From NCBI GenBank assembly GCA_948567375.1, contig OX419756.1, positions 64,556,333-64,620,332 of the forward strand: a DNA stretch of 64,000 nucleotides, in the 5' to 3' direction. Source of the DNA: Lunularia cruciata. Taxonomy: Eukaryota; Streptophyta; Marchantiopsida; Lunulariales; Lunulariaceae. Made by a program: the position numbers and the translations under genes. The notes under the pieces were generated by a model that worked only from the letters and a program-made list of their open reading frames with translations, was not told where the DNA came from and did no database searches. Shown in pieces: positions 48,220 to 60,293 of the stretch. Within the stretch, counting starts at the first letter, position 1; the number at the start of each line of letters is the position of its first letter.

Positions 48220-51200
48220 TGTTTCTATTGTTTGCAAACGATATGTTTCCTGGAGCATTTTTGTATTTGGATCGAAATAATCAATGATAATGGTGAATAT
48301 TGTGTATATAGACCTGCTATTGTGTATATAGAGGGAGTGATTATTCATCTTTTTGGATGGACGGAGAGCGGTGTTGCAGCACACAGGGTCTCCAAATATA
48401 GTGGTATGTAACATTTCTTTGTTCCTCTAGTTTTGGAGTTATATAGCACTATGAACATGGCATTCAAAATATTTGTCAGGGAATTTGCAAGAGTTTATCT
48501 TATTAGGGGTATTATTCTCATTCTCATATTTTGTAACATATTTTAGATAATGTGTGTCCTTTGTTCTATAGAGAGCATTGGTTGGTGCAATCCAGAGGAG
48601 TGCAATCACTCTAGATAATGCTTCTTCGGATGCTCCAATAGTTTGTAGACATTATGACTTGCATAGCTCGAATGTTTTAGGTACGGTAGGGTATATTTTG
48701 CATATCAATACTATTGGAGCTTAGCCTCATTCTACCTCTTTTGTCTCTCCTTTGGTATGGCTTGATTGGGTCTTCCCTTCCTTTTTGTGTTCTATGAGGT
48801 CTGCCTCTTCCTTCTGACACTCTAATTGATAGTGCTAGGCAGTAAATCAAACGGTCACCATCAAGAAAAATAACACTTGAAGAAAATGGAGAAAATATCC
48901 TTCAAATATACTCCACTTCTAAGAAGTTCATTGATAGTGTTTAACTTTTCTCTTTTCATGGTCCATTGACCTCGTATTTCGCTGTTATAATTGTGTACTA
49001 TGAGTACTTTGTTGTAGTAACGTTATAGACCTCGTGACAGCTGAAGCTTCTTGAAACCGAAGTTGATTGCCTCGCTTTTTATGATAATCTTATTATGAAC
49101 GATTAATCCTTAAACTTCCCAAGCTCATCTCATTTTAAAAATTATTTTTCTACAATTTTCACACGTAACATTCTGGGGCCTTGTTTTTTTGCGGTTTAAA
49201 ATTCCCAGAAAGCAGTAATCTTACCATTAACATCCGCCGATCTGGGGATTCTGCATCTTTTAGAACAAGTGACGATAATAAAACTAACTTGTAGAAATAA
49301 TCGACTGTAATTCATTCAGCACTGTTGCCTGTTGGTGATGAAGAAGAAGTGAACGCAGAACTACGAGGAAGAAGACAAAAGGAAGAAAGGCAGAAGAAGA
49401 AGAAAAGGACAAAAGAGGAGATTCATGGAAGTACAATCCATGCACAGTGGTGTCATTCGGACATGAATTGGAGGAAAGCTTCAGGTGGACTTTGGAAATT
49501 GGGGGAGAGGCAAGGAAGCTGCCTCGCAGCTTCGTTCAGGAGACAGGTTTGAACACATTTCAGGGGAGAATGTAGTACTAAATGTGTCATAACGAACACC
49601 AACACACTAGCCCATGAAGAAATAGAAATGGAACAACATAAGGCCAACATTGCTCTTTTGGGTGCTTATCCTCTGAGCAGCTTTCTGCAACTTCGTAGCA
49701 ACTTCCTCCTAGTGCGTTTGACATTGCTCCTACTGGTGCTATGTTCAAAATTTCGATCATTGGAGCCACCACTAAAATTGGTTCCCTTCTTACCGACCTA
49801 AGGACCCAATTTCGGGTTGAACATTGCTTTCGATTGCAAGTAAACGTCAGTGCACCTAGCTCGCAATTTGTGTCAAATTTAGATGCTTTTTATTAAGGGG
49901 AACATTTGTCATTAGGTGCTAAGGAGTTAGTATTCACACATAGATAGCTGATATTTGCTGTTGAAGACTGCAAAGCGAATGTCACTATATTTCATTCTTC
50001 GTTTGTCAAGTTCTCAATGAGCAAAGATCTACAAGCAATACAGAGCTGCATCTTCTCAGACTTGTACTGCTTGTAGTCGCGGTGATTATTGTGGCTCACT
50101 GTTGTTCAATTATCTGAGTGTGAAGTATTCTACAGGGTCGTTTTATGCAGTAGGGGTTTAGTTTTCAAGGTGTGTGTAAGTCTTGTGTTAATAGCTCCTA
50201 AATCTCAAGGCAACTACTCTTAGCATGGTCTATTTTAAACTTGATTGTTTCATTTATACGTAATAAAACTCACTGCAACAAACGTTACTGCTGGAGAGAA
50301 GCAGAATGAGATTTTCACCGAAACTTTAGAAGAGTTGGAAAGGCATACGCAATGCACCGAGTGGACTTCTGTCCATTAATGAAGGCAAATGTAATGTTTG
50401 ATAGCTCAAATCGGAAGAGCAGTTTCTTCTATATACTGTACAGAGGAGAAATTCCTAGAACAATTGGTAAAGGGCAGAATATATAGCGCATGCGAAGCGA
50501 AGAAGAAGCGGGGAGCAGTTAATAAAAGAAGACACCTGACTAAGATTAAGACCAATTCATATTTACCTGTTGAGTACGAGAGAGAGAGAGAGATTGCCAT
50601 CATCACAAGATTCACTTCGTGCCTTACTAGAGCAGACCTGAGGAAACGTCTCAATTGTCATGAACGAATAGTGTCTTGGGAATTGATCTTCAAAGCACGC
50701 GAAAACTGTCATTCAGTACTGTAGACTTAGCAGAGAGAGAGAAGGATCCACCAAGTCTAATAATTGAATCGCTCGGCAATACGATGATGAGCTTTTCTAG
50801 TTTCTAGTTTTCTAGTCCCTATGTTTCCAGGGTATTTTCACATTGCCTCATGATTCATAGACCTCAGATTCTGCTATCTCCTTGTTACCAAAGACAATTG
50901 GATTTTCTTCTATTTTATGCTAGGGATATGAGGAGATTTCTTTATCCAGCTGGCTCTTCTATCATAAAAAATGACAACAAAGAGAATGTATACAGTATGG
51001 ATATCATGCTTCATGCGTTGGACTAGTACTCGGTCGGCATTGTCTTGTTCGAGATAGTCGAAAGTACAATGCTGGGAAGTGGATATTCCTGATCAGTCCA
51101 CGTTCAACTACTGTTGGAGGTGGGAAGCAACATTGGATCATAAAAGCACCTTCAATAAGATATCAGTTAACACAATGTAGTGATTGTGTGGGAAACATGG

Positions 51201-51812
51201 CGAGATTGTCCACATTGATCAATCTCAAATATGACGGTTTTCCATTTAATTATCGTCATACAATAGTCATGTGAACTGGTTCCTCCTCCCCTGAACAGTA
51301 ATATAAGACATCCCTTCTCTAATGTAACAAAGTACAGCAGCACACACTAACGGCAAAGTGCCAATGAATGAAGACGTTAAACTCTAATCAGCTTCTCTCG
51401 CTGTCAAGGGAAAATTACTTTGCGTAATCAGCCCGATACCAGCATAATTAAGACTGTTGTGACTACCGTATCAAGATTCTTGGGTAACTCTGGCGTGTGG
51501 GACCAGGTTTGGTAAAACTTAGTTTAAGCGAACCTGTCAATCTACCGGGAAGATATCCCGGCCACATCAGTATCAGGAACTTGCCACTTTACCGATGGGA
51601 GATAATTCCATCCACCACTAGAAATAGATCGGTTTCCACTACAGTTGGGCTTATTTTTGTAGTTGCCGGGACGATATTGTGAATACCAGCACGGCAGAGT
51701 TTGCCGACAGAGTTTTCAGATATTGCTGAAACGCAACCGGTGATAATGAGTCGCTATGTCGGTTGTCAGGTGGGTCCCACCCAAGAGCCCGGTCCCCGCT
51801 GTGGAATCACAA

Positions 51813-51827
51813 TGTGTGTGTGTGTGT
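51813..51827. repeat. (GT)n microsatellite
   Basis: About seven GT units at the upstream edge of the GA-rich leader region of the CNGC gene. Confidence 0.75.
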
Positions 51828-51879
51828 ATGCACATCACTGTCACAGGCGAATTGGAGTCCCGAGCGCATAAAAGCTCCA

Positions 51880-53198
51880 GAGCGCTGTAGCATGTTCATC
51901 CGAGGGACTGAGAGGGAGGGGAGAGGGAGATCGCGCCCAGAGGCATCAAGTCCCGAGGTGTTTCTGTTTGAATGAGGCCTCTAGAATCGAGAATCGTGTA
52001 GTGTAGGCAGGCACAGTGCACAATTGACACTAGTGCGGTCGAGAGAGAGGAAGAGAACGGAGAAAGGGAGAGAGATTTTGAAAGAGAGATCGCAGCAGCC
52101 AGGCAGAAAATTGAGACAAATTTGCTTTGTAGTGGAGGAAGAGGTCGTTGTTCTTATTACGCGTAAAGGCGGTATTGTTTTAGGACGAGGATTTATCATT
52201 TCATGTTGCTGTTGCGTTGCCGGTGGTGTGCGTGTGATCTGTGCGCGCACGTGGGGAGAGGTGTTTGGAGGAGGAGTAGAATTTTTCGTTGGAGAGAAGG
52301 AAAGGGAGGGACGATTGTTTGAGTTTATCGAGCTCGTGAAGAGGATTATTTGTTGCGACGCAGGGAGAGGGAGGTTGTGAGATAAGGATCATCGAAGGGA
52401 GGAAGATGGGGATTTTTTGAACGGGGGAGGTGAATGCTGCATGGAGTCACAGCATGCCTTCCAGTTGAACCCCTGCACTGCGTCGGATAACAGTTCATGT
52501 TACGGACGGCGCCAGAACTACTCGTCATCTCTTCCCGAAATACGCCCTGAGGAGGAGGTGGGAAGATGGCCAAATTTGCTCTCTCTATCTCTCTGTTCCA
52601 TCGTGTAGTGGGGGCTGAATTATGTGGTCCAAAATCAAATTTCCTCCTTTCTGGTTGACAAATGACGGTGTACAATCTGTGCAGCGTTTATGTGCCGCAT
52701 AGGACAATAGATGACTAGCTGCTTTGGTGATAATGCCTAAAGAGTGCTGTCAACCTGTCACTCAACAGTGGCCGGCCGTACCAGTTACAGACCATTGACT
52801 GGATTCAAACTTCAGCTTAGTGCCTGCTTGAAAGCGACCTGCATCTCGTGATGCATTCCGAGTCCTTTTGGCATCGTTTTGGCAACGATGTATTTATGAG
52901 GGGTTTCCCCGCATATTTCTCCAGAAGTATGAGCATTTGCGTCTGTTTTAGACATTTCAACGAACTTTGCACTGCAAATTGAGTGTTTCTTCAGCGATTG
53001 TGTTGTTTCTATCGTCCGCATAAGATCGAGTGAACGTTGCCAATTTTATTGACCAATACTCAAATTTACCAACAACTGAGAGATTGTCGAGGCACAGACC
53101 CCATGTATCCTGGGACCACACGTTTTATCAAATCAGATTGGGGTTTTCTGTGAGCGTACTTGGCCTAAAGCTCATGCAATGCTACCTGCAGATCAGTC
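51880..53198 (+). promoter_or_regulatory. Probable promoter and long GA-rich leader of the CNGC gene
   Basis: Purine-rich tracts at 51900-51940, 52035-52110 and 52300-52420 resemble GAGA-type leader sequence of plant genes. An upstream open frame of 63 codons lies at 52417-52608 and could reduce translation if the leader is unspliced. The transcription start and any leader intron cannot be fixed from sequence alone. Confidence 0.4.
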
Positions 53199-56100
53199 AT
53201 GAAGGTCGGGCGGAAAGGCAAGAAAGGTCCGCAAGATGTTGGCTCCCGGAGCTACTCTTCTTCACTTTCTATGTGGAGTAAGCTCCAAAAGAAAGGGAGA
53301 AAAAGAGATTGCTGTACTTATTCGGACGAGGAATCTCCTTCCACTAGCGGTGAACTAAATCGTCCCCAGTTCGATGGCCCATTCTCCATGCACGAAGTAA
53401 CAAAAGGCGAAACACCAAAAATCAAGAGCAGTTGGATCTTTGGTAGTGTGTTGGACCCCCAAAGTAAAGCTATAAAGAGAATCAATCGCGCATTTCTCCT
53501 TGCTAGCTCCATTGGTATGTTCATAGATCCATTGTTTCTGTACACACTCACAGTGGACGAAACTTTGGCATGCCTACATGTCGACCAAAACTTCGCCGTC
53601 GCCGTCACAGTTCTCAGATGTTTGGTGGACGCTATGTACTTATGGCACATATGGCTGCAACTGAAGGTCGCCTATATCTCAAAACAGTCACTTGTTCTGG
53701 GTGGAGGCGAGTTGGTTTGGGATGCTCGAGCTATTGCAATGCATTATCTCTGCGCGCTTGGAGGTTTTATATTCGATCTTTTCGTGATTCTTCCCATACC
53801 ACAGGTAAGATACTCCATTTTTTTTCCTCATTTCCTTCATCCATTTACACTTTTGAGTAGAATACTATGTTCACAGAGCATTTTAGTATTAGTTAGTTTC
53901 GGTGTTGTTGACAACAACTTGGGCGCACTATTTTGGACTGTTGTGATTACCTAGGTTTCACGGTCTTTCATCGCAATGTTAACTACTTGAATATAACAAA
54001 GTAATCTGAACCTTTTCTGTTTTGTGTCTACTACAGTTAATGATCTGGGTCATCGTACCAAGCGTCATCAGGAGAGAGGACGATGTAACTGGAATCATGA
54101 CATACATGTTGACCGGCTTCTTATTCCAGTACATTCCGAAGGTCTTGCACCTGTTCTTGGTAGTTCAACGTATGCAGCGGGTGACGGGTTATGTATTTGG
54201 GACTGCATGGTGGGGATTTGCTCTCAACTTATTTTGCTACTTTGTTGCTGCCCATGTAAGTAAACTCGAGTTTACTTACTTATGTCTCTCTGCTGCGGTG
54301 ATTTAATAACCAGTCTGCACTGACAATGTCACATATGGAGTGGTGACGTCCCAACAGCGTTTTGAAAACAAGTTGATCATTGCAGCCAAAATATTCCATA
54401 TTTCTCGAATTTGACTTCACTGTAAATGTTCTTGATCGATTGGAATGGCTGAACATAGCTGAACTGCTGGCTAAAGCAGGTGTCTAGCGTGGGAGTAACG
54501 TTATGAAGTGTAGCAAAGCTTGAACCTTCTCTAGTTTAATGTGACTAATTCTGTTCAATTTTCCCTGAACGGTTTTCAATAGGTTGCTGGATCTTGCTGG
54601 TATCTTCTGGGTTTAGAACGTATGGAAGAGTGCCTGGAACGACAGTGTCTCGGCTCGCCTAATTGCACCATAGCATACGTAGGCTGTCCGAAGCCAATAT
54701 CCACTCTGGGTTCGCAGCCATACACTGATCCAGCATTTCTTGCTTGGGGAGCTAGTTCGGAGATCCGGGATGTTTGTTACAACCAGGAGGGTACTTACGT
54801 ATGGGGCATATACAACTGGGTGGTACCTTTAGTGAGAGACACCAATGGGTTTCAAAAGATCATACTCCCTCTTTTCTGGGGTTCTATGACTCTTAGGTGA
54901 GATTTCTGAGCCGTCACGTTTGCATTTGGATTGGTTCACTCATCAGTCTCCCAGCTCTTGTTACATGTCACTAAGTGCTTCAATTCATCCTCAGTGGACA
55001 GTGACTGACGCGGCATTTTTGCGGATTTTGTCAGTTCCTTCGGCAACGCTCTCACTCCGAGCAATCACCTGGTCGAAGCAATATTTTGTGTTACAGTGGT
55101 CACATGCGGACTTCTGTTGTTCACCATGCTCATCGGAAACATTCAGGTGAAGACGTCTGAATAGAAGTCTTCCCTTAACACCTGAGTCGTGAAATGATTC
55201 CTGTTTTAGAGTGGTTGGAACGACTTGTCAAGCTCATCGACAAGTCGTAAGCTGTAATCGGAGATGTTGTAAGCTGAAGGAGTTTTGCTCCACTCTCTTA
55301 CGTTTTTCCAAAATGAACTCATAGAATTTAGTTCTCCACACTTCAGTAGCTAAGAGAGTTCAATATTTGGAATCTACTAGCTACTTAGTACTCTTCTTAT
55401 GATAAAGTGCAGGTGTTTCTACATTCCTACACTTCACGGAAAGAAGCAATGCAACTGCAAATGAGGGATCTAGAGTGGTGGATGAGACGTCGTCAGCTTC
55501 CTACCCGCGTAAGGCAGCGGGTCAGGCAATTTGAAAGGCAAAAGTGGGCGGCCACGCGTGGTGTCGACGAAGCTGCCATGGTATCCGGGCTCCCTGAAGT
55601 ACTACGACGTGATATCAAGCGCCACCTTTGTGTAGATCTGGTTCGCCAGGTACGTAATCTTTTACTGGGCAAGCGAGCATGCAGGTACTGCAGAGTACTC
55701 CCGTCGTGTTGAGTTAACGTTCGGTTAATTACTTACAAACAGGAAGGATCGGTAGCTCCGGTAGCACTATCACAGTAATGCAGATGTAACTGTGGAAGTT
55801 TGCACATTACAATTGTGCCAATCCTTAGAACTTGTTTCTTGTTGTATCTCAATTTTCAGTGAACCCAAGTCAATCGTCTCTTCCTGCTGAACTGAGCTAG
55901 GTGAAGTATACTATGGTTTTCTATCAAGTGTTGAGAAAGAGGAAGTGAATATTTCGAGCACAAAACAGCAGTTTGTCTCTCTAGTTTTGTGAAAAGGTCG
56001 GCTCGTGAGTAGGCTGAAAACCTTGACCTGCTCTAGGTGAAACTGACACTGGGATCTAGTGAAAAGAGTGCGATGGCTTGTGGAACCTTCTCTTAAACTT

Positions 56101-56972
56101 TTTTGCCATGTGAATTTTCGGTAGGTGCCGCTTTTCGACCAAATGGATGATCTTGTAGTCAACCAAATTTGCGAACGACTCAAACCCATGCTTTTCGTCA
56201 AGAGAGAAACGGTAACCTTCTTTGTCCCAAGTAGTTAAGAGAGAAATGGTATCGTGTACATTGGAGTTGTGAATCAGCTCCAGATATCTTAGTTAGTCTG
56301 GTGTTATCTTGAAAAGATGAAATGCGTGGGATAGGGTTTGGCAGTACAGTGGTGATGATTGATAGTCTTCTTGGCTCCGACAACGAAATATGGCCCTGAG
56401 CTTGGAAAGCACATGTTTTGCAGGTTGTCAATGCAGGTGATCCGGTGTTGCGAATGATGTTCGTAGTACGGGGCTATCTGCAGAGCGAATATTGTATGAA
56501 GAACGGTAATACAAGCTGTTGTGTATTGGGGCCCGGCACCTTTTGCGGTGACGAATTGTTGTCCTGGTGTTTTCGGAAGCCACCTGTCCAACGATTTCCC
56601 CCATCGACTTGCACCCTTCGAACTTTGAGCAACTGCGAAGTATTCGGATTTGAAGCCGACGACTTGTTGTACATTACCGAACACTTCCGCTACAAATTTG
56701 CTAACGAGAAGCTGAAAAATACAGCTCGTTACTACTCGTCGAATTGGAGAACATGGGCTGCCGTCACTGTTCAGCTTGCTTGGAGAAGATTTAAGAAACA
56801 ACGAACGGAGAAGAGAGAGCGTGAAAAGTCGGGCCTTCTATATAACGGTTTGCTCAATATGCCAGCGGAGGAAGTTACCCAGAGGACATCTCTGGGTCTG
56901 ACCGACAAAGATCGACTTCGGCTTTACACAGCAATGATCACTTCACCAAAGCCGCAAGATCATTTGGAATAG
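53199..56972 (+). CDS. Cyclic nucleotide-gated channel, CNGC2/CNGC4 group (CNGC4-like), 7 exons
   Basis: Plasma-membrane cation (calcium) channel with cyclic-nucleotide- and calmodulin-binding C-terminus; product 707 residues, normal for plant CNGCs. Exons with consistent phase: 53199-53804, 54037-54255, 54583-54896, 55035-55146, 55413-55649, 56125-56211, 56424-56972. Residues 78-330 hold S1-S5 (GSVLDPQSKAIKRINRAFLL at the S1 lead, then TVLRCLVDAMYLWHIWLQL). The pore reads PLFWGSMTLSSFGNAL, S6 VTCGLLLFTMLIGNIQVFLH, and the C-linker RDLEWWMRRRQLPTRVRQRV. The binding-domain phosphate cassette includes GPGTFCGDELLSWCFRK, followed by YYSSNWRTWAAVTVQLAWRR, the IQ-type calmodulin site. The C-terminal YTAMITSPKP and pore FGN match CNGC4 (HLM1/DND2) more than CNGC2. 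Relatives act in immunity and heat-triggered calcium entry. The start is the first ATG of the frame; the N-terminus is the least conserved part. Confidence 0.93.
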
Positions 56973-59021
56973 TGTGTACTTTCTTCCTTAAGTTACCACC
57001 CGCTGTATCCATGCGGGGTTGTAAGTGGATATCCTTTCTTAATTGAGAGGCACAAATCGCCTATGGTGGGTGATTAGTATATGCATCCAATTTTGTAACA
57101 CTCTAGTTTGGTAGAAAAAAGTGGTCTGCCGACAGTTAGAACGTCCTTGCCGCATCGAAACCAGTTTACTTATTGTATAGTGTTAAGAAAATTCTCGCCT
57201 GTTGCATACCATATTTTATTGCAGCCTGAGTGCCGCGACCTCCGTCAGATTTAGTCTCAAACACGTTATAGTCCGCCATGTCCTTGATAGTTGAGGGTTG
57301 TATCTTGTTCTCTCCAATTTGCATGAAACTATTGCAACCTAGGCGATCAATAAAATTGTCCCTGATGCCCATACTATCAAAAAACATCAGGCGGGTATGA
57401 TACGTGAATTGTAAAGTCAATTTCCCTCTTCGCAAGGAGGTGTCTATAACAAAGATTCAGCTCGTTTGTCAGAACTAATCAATCCTTTTGAAATGAGGCA
57501 CTCAGAGCCTTCAGATGCCTTCGCCTTTCCAATACATTGGCCACAGTACGCATACTGCAGCTCAAGATCTGCAATGTGGATCACATTGAAAAGCCCGTGC
57601 CGGGAATATTTGTCTTAAGAGTTAAGAGTCCATAGTCCAGGCCGAGTCCAGCATAAAGCCCAGGACGAGTGGACGAATTCACCTACCAGGACGACTATAT
57701 CGCTCTCAAGGGGCGCAAATTAATCGAAGGGGGTTTCAGGGTACCAAATGCCCAGGTTTCCGTCAAAGAACGAAGCCGAGTGACGGATTTTCACTTAAAC
57801 TCTTGACTGCACCTTCCTGCACTTCAAAGAAAACGTCAATATGCATTTTCTCCCTTGACGCTCCTCGGAGGTTGTCCAAGAGGTAACAAACCATATTAAC
57901 TTATCCCGCGCCAAAGCCTAACAAAACGACATCCTGGCCTGGATAGTTGAAGAACCGGGGCCTGAAACGTGGCACCCTGCCGATGTTCGGAGACGGAGGA
58001 ACCCTGATGACCTTTCTGCTGGGAAACCCGCAGACTCAGAAGCGGATTGGAGGCGTTAGAAACAATAGGCAGCACAGTAATGTTAGACCGCGTGGGTCTG
58101 AATTCGAGGTCTAACCTATTATCTTAGTGAGAGGATTTTCAGGAAGCGAAGTGGGTCTCAGTAAAATAACCAATAATTCTTCACATGGCCTGTAAACTTG
58201 AATCTGCAAAAGATAGATAGTACTTTCACTTAATAGAGATGAGACAGTGAAGACAGGCAACCTCAAACCTTTACCTCCTGTCGTGGTGTGAATTGTAGTG
58301 ATGATAGTCCAAGCCCCATCATAAAATTTAGACTTGACTTCCGGCGTTAGTGACTTCAGCATTAGCAGGTCAGTTACTTGCTGCGGCTCAATTCTATCCC
58401 AGATTCAATACTCTTGGGCACGCAAGCTGCGGAACTTCAGGTGACTCAAGAACAGTTCCGTTCAAAAACACACAGTGCATATGTTCTGTTAACTTTTAGC
58501 ATATCTTATGAGATTAAATTTGCGACCAAAGAACATCATCGAGAATGAAGGCTACCCTGATACTTTTACAGACAATGAAGACCGTTCTGTGCACTTAACC
58601 ATATAATCTACACACCAAAGAATCGTAGGCCTCTTCATGCCAGCTTCCTTAAATGACCTCCGAATTCTTCAACTGCGGGACAAAAGCCCTCAAATACCTC
58701 CGAGAGCACAAGTGGCGATACCGGATTTGGACAGACAGTCAGGTAAACTTTCTGACGATTCCTCTGTTGGAGCTGTTGAATTAGAACTACGGCCGGGGCA
58801 AAACTTGCCTCGTTGATTTGATTGTGGACCAGTGGCATCCTCTTACAGGAAGAACAAATCACCAGCATTGAGGCCAGCGGTGTACAAGTTGTTGGCAGTA
58901 TCCACGGTTCCAACAAGACTTCATTCCGTATCATTGAGAAGGAACCAAAGAGCAAGCCTACTTGACATGCCTTTCTGTCCTGCTAAAAAGCCGTATGAGA
59001 AAAACCGGATAACTCTAATAT
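56973..59021. other. Spacer between convergent CNGC and EBP2 genes
   Basis: About 2 kb containing the 3' UTRs of two convergent genes and no recognised coding region. Frames such as minus 57166-57435 and minus 58635-58955 have no familiar motifs; the latter could lie in the EBP2 3' UTR. Confidence 0.5.
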
Positions 59022-60081
59022 TCATCCTCGACCCCTTCCACGACCACCCCGACCACTGCCGCGACCGCGACTACCGCCTCGACTACTACCGCCTCGACTA
59101 CTACCGCCTCTACCTCTACCTCTGCCTCTTCCCTTCCCTTGGAAACTTGTAGTGAAAGCACTATCATCAGCAGAAGAGTTTGCATCATTCCTTTTCACGC
59201 CATGTTTCCTACCGCCATTTCCATACTTGGAATCCCGATATTGCCTGCTTTGCGAAGGCCCATCCCTTCCCCCACCGCGTCCTCCCCTTCCCCCGCTGCG
59301 TGCTCCACCACGCCCACGCGAAGACCTAATAAGATTGCCTGACTTATCATTGAAATCGACTGGAGGCGGTCCGTCCTCCCCATCGGCGTAACCGCTTTTT
59401 TGACGGACCTTCCGCCACTTCTTCACGGACTCTATGTCTTGCCTCTTCCTCTTAGCTCGCTCCTTTAAGGTTTCGGCCTGTACCTCCTTGGAAAACTTCT
59501 TCGCTTCTCGTGCTTTTCTCCGCTCATCTGTCTCCTCAATCTTCGATTTCTCGTGCAAGAGTTGATCCTTAATTTTCAGCATATGTGTATCGGTCTTCAC
59601 CATCTCGGCGTAGTAATCAGACGGCCTTAAAAATGGTATACCTAACTCTTGCAGCTTCAGGTAAGCCTCTTTCGTTCCCTCCAGAGCCTGAGGAGAAAAA
59701 AATTACCCCACCAGATAAATAAACAGACTTCAGTACAAGCAAAGATTGTTATCAACTTAAACTAATAAGCTAATAGGACGAAGAAACCACATTCACCTGT
59801 GTGTAGAACGCCATCTCCCGAACCAAATCGTCATTTACGTCCACACTACTCCCGCTACCTGAGTAGGTTATAGAACAAGTTTGTATCCACTCGAGATCAT
59901 CAGGCCATCCAATTTCCTCCAACTTCTCGTGCATTCCCACCGTGTTGTAAACCGCATCTTTTCGCGGTTCCTTCAACGGCCTTTCGTGCTGCTCGTCCTC
60001 CGAGGAAGACTCCTCCTCAGACTCGCTTCCGGAGTAATTCGACTCCTCTAAATCCGCCATCACAGGCCCTTTTTCTTCCAC
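59022..60081 (-). CDS. EBP2: rRNA-processing protein EBP2, 2 exons
   Basis: Nucleolar protein needed for pre-rRNA processing and 60S subunit assembly. Exon 1 is 60081-59797 (95 codons), a 109-bp GT-AG intron follows, and exon 2 is 59687-59022 with stop TGA; product 316 residues. The acidic N-terminus (SGSESEEESSSEDEQ) is followed by the family core MHEKLEEIGWPDDLEWIQTC, DVNDDLVREMAFYTQ, then across the junction ALEGTKEAYLKLQELGIPFL and RPSDYYAEMVKTDTHM. A basic coiled region (ERRKAREAKKFSKEVQAETL, then KKWRKVRQKSGYADG) follows. The C-terminus is an RG-rich tail of about 75 residues (residues 240-316), as in other nucleolar proteins. A second in-frame Met lies at residue 8, so the true start could be there. 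Telo-box motifs lie about 200 bp upstream. Confidence 0.93.
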
Positions 60082-60274
60082 CAGAAGTACAATTCACGCG
60101 GCGATCTCGTTTCTACCCTGGCTTACACACTCAAAATCCCACAACAATCTCGTCACTTCCTATGGCACATGGCACCGGCAGAATCAGCAACATCTGCTAC
60201 CCGCACTTCCCCTTTGCAGAAAATTAGCCGATCGACCACCATTGGAGCTACGGGTTTGCGGGGTCCTAAAACCT

Positions 60275-60293
60275 AAACCCTAGTAAACCCTGA
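60275..60293 (-). promoter_or_regulatory. Telo-box motifs in the EBP2 promoter
   Basis: AAACCCTAG (60275-60283) and AAACCCTGA (60285-60293), with a further AACCCTG at 60295-60301, sit about 195-220 bp upstream of the EBP2 start codon. Telo-boxes (AAACCCTA) are typical of promoters of plant ribosomal-protein and ribosome-biogenesis genes, which fits the gene. Confidence 0.65.

Larger units (their letters stand above)
42941..51700. other. Gene-poor spacer between retroelement block and CNGC gene
   Basis: Mixed base composition, with short open frames that carry no familiar motif on either strand (for example plus 43136-43435, plus 46779-47084, plus 50398-50724). Contains the small repeats listed separately: a compound hairpin at 43595, a CT microsatellite at 43965, two 14-bp units at 45637-45664, and a short tandem at 48158. 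An AG run lies at 50578-50593. Confidence 0.45.

Noticed and set aside
50398-50724. 108-codon plus-strand frame with a basic composition
   Set aside because: No family resemblance, and it contains an AG microsatellite translated as RERE; probably chance.
58832-59152. Plus-strand frame ending in repeated RLDYY
   Set aside because: It is antisense to the RG-rich tail of EBP2.
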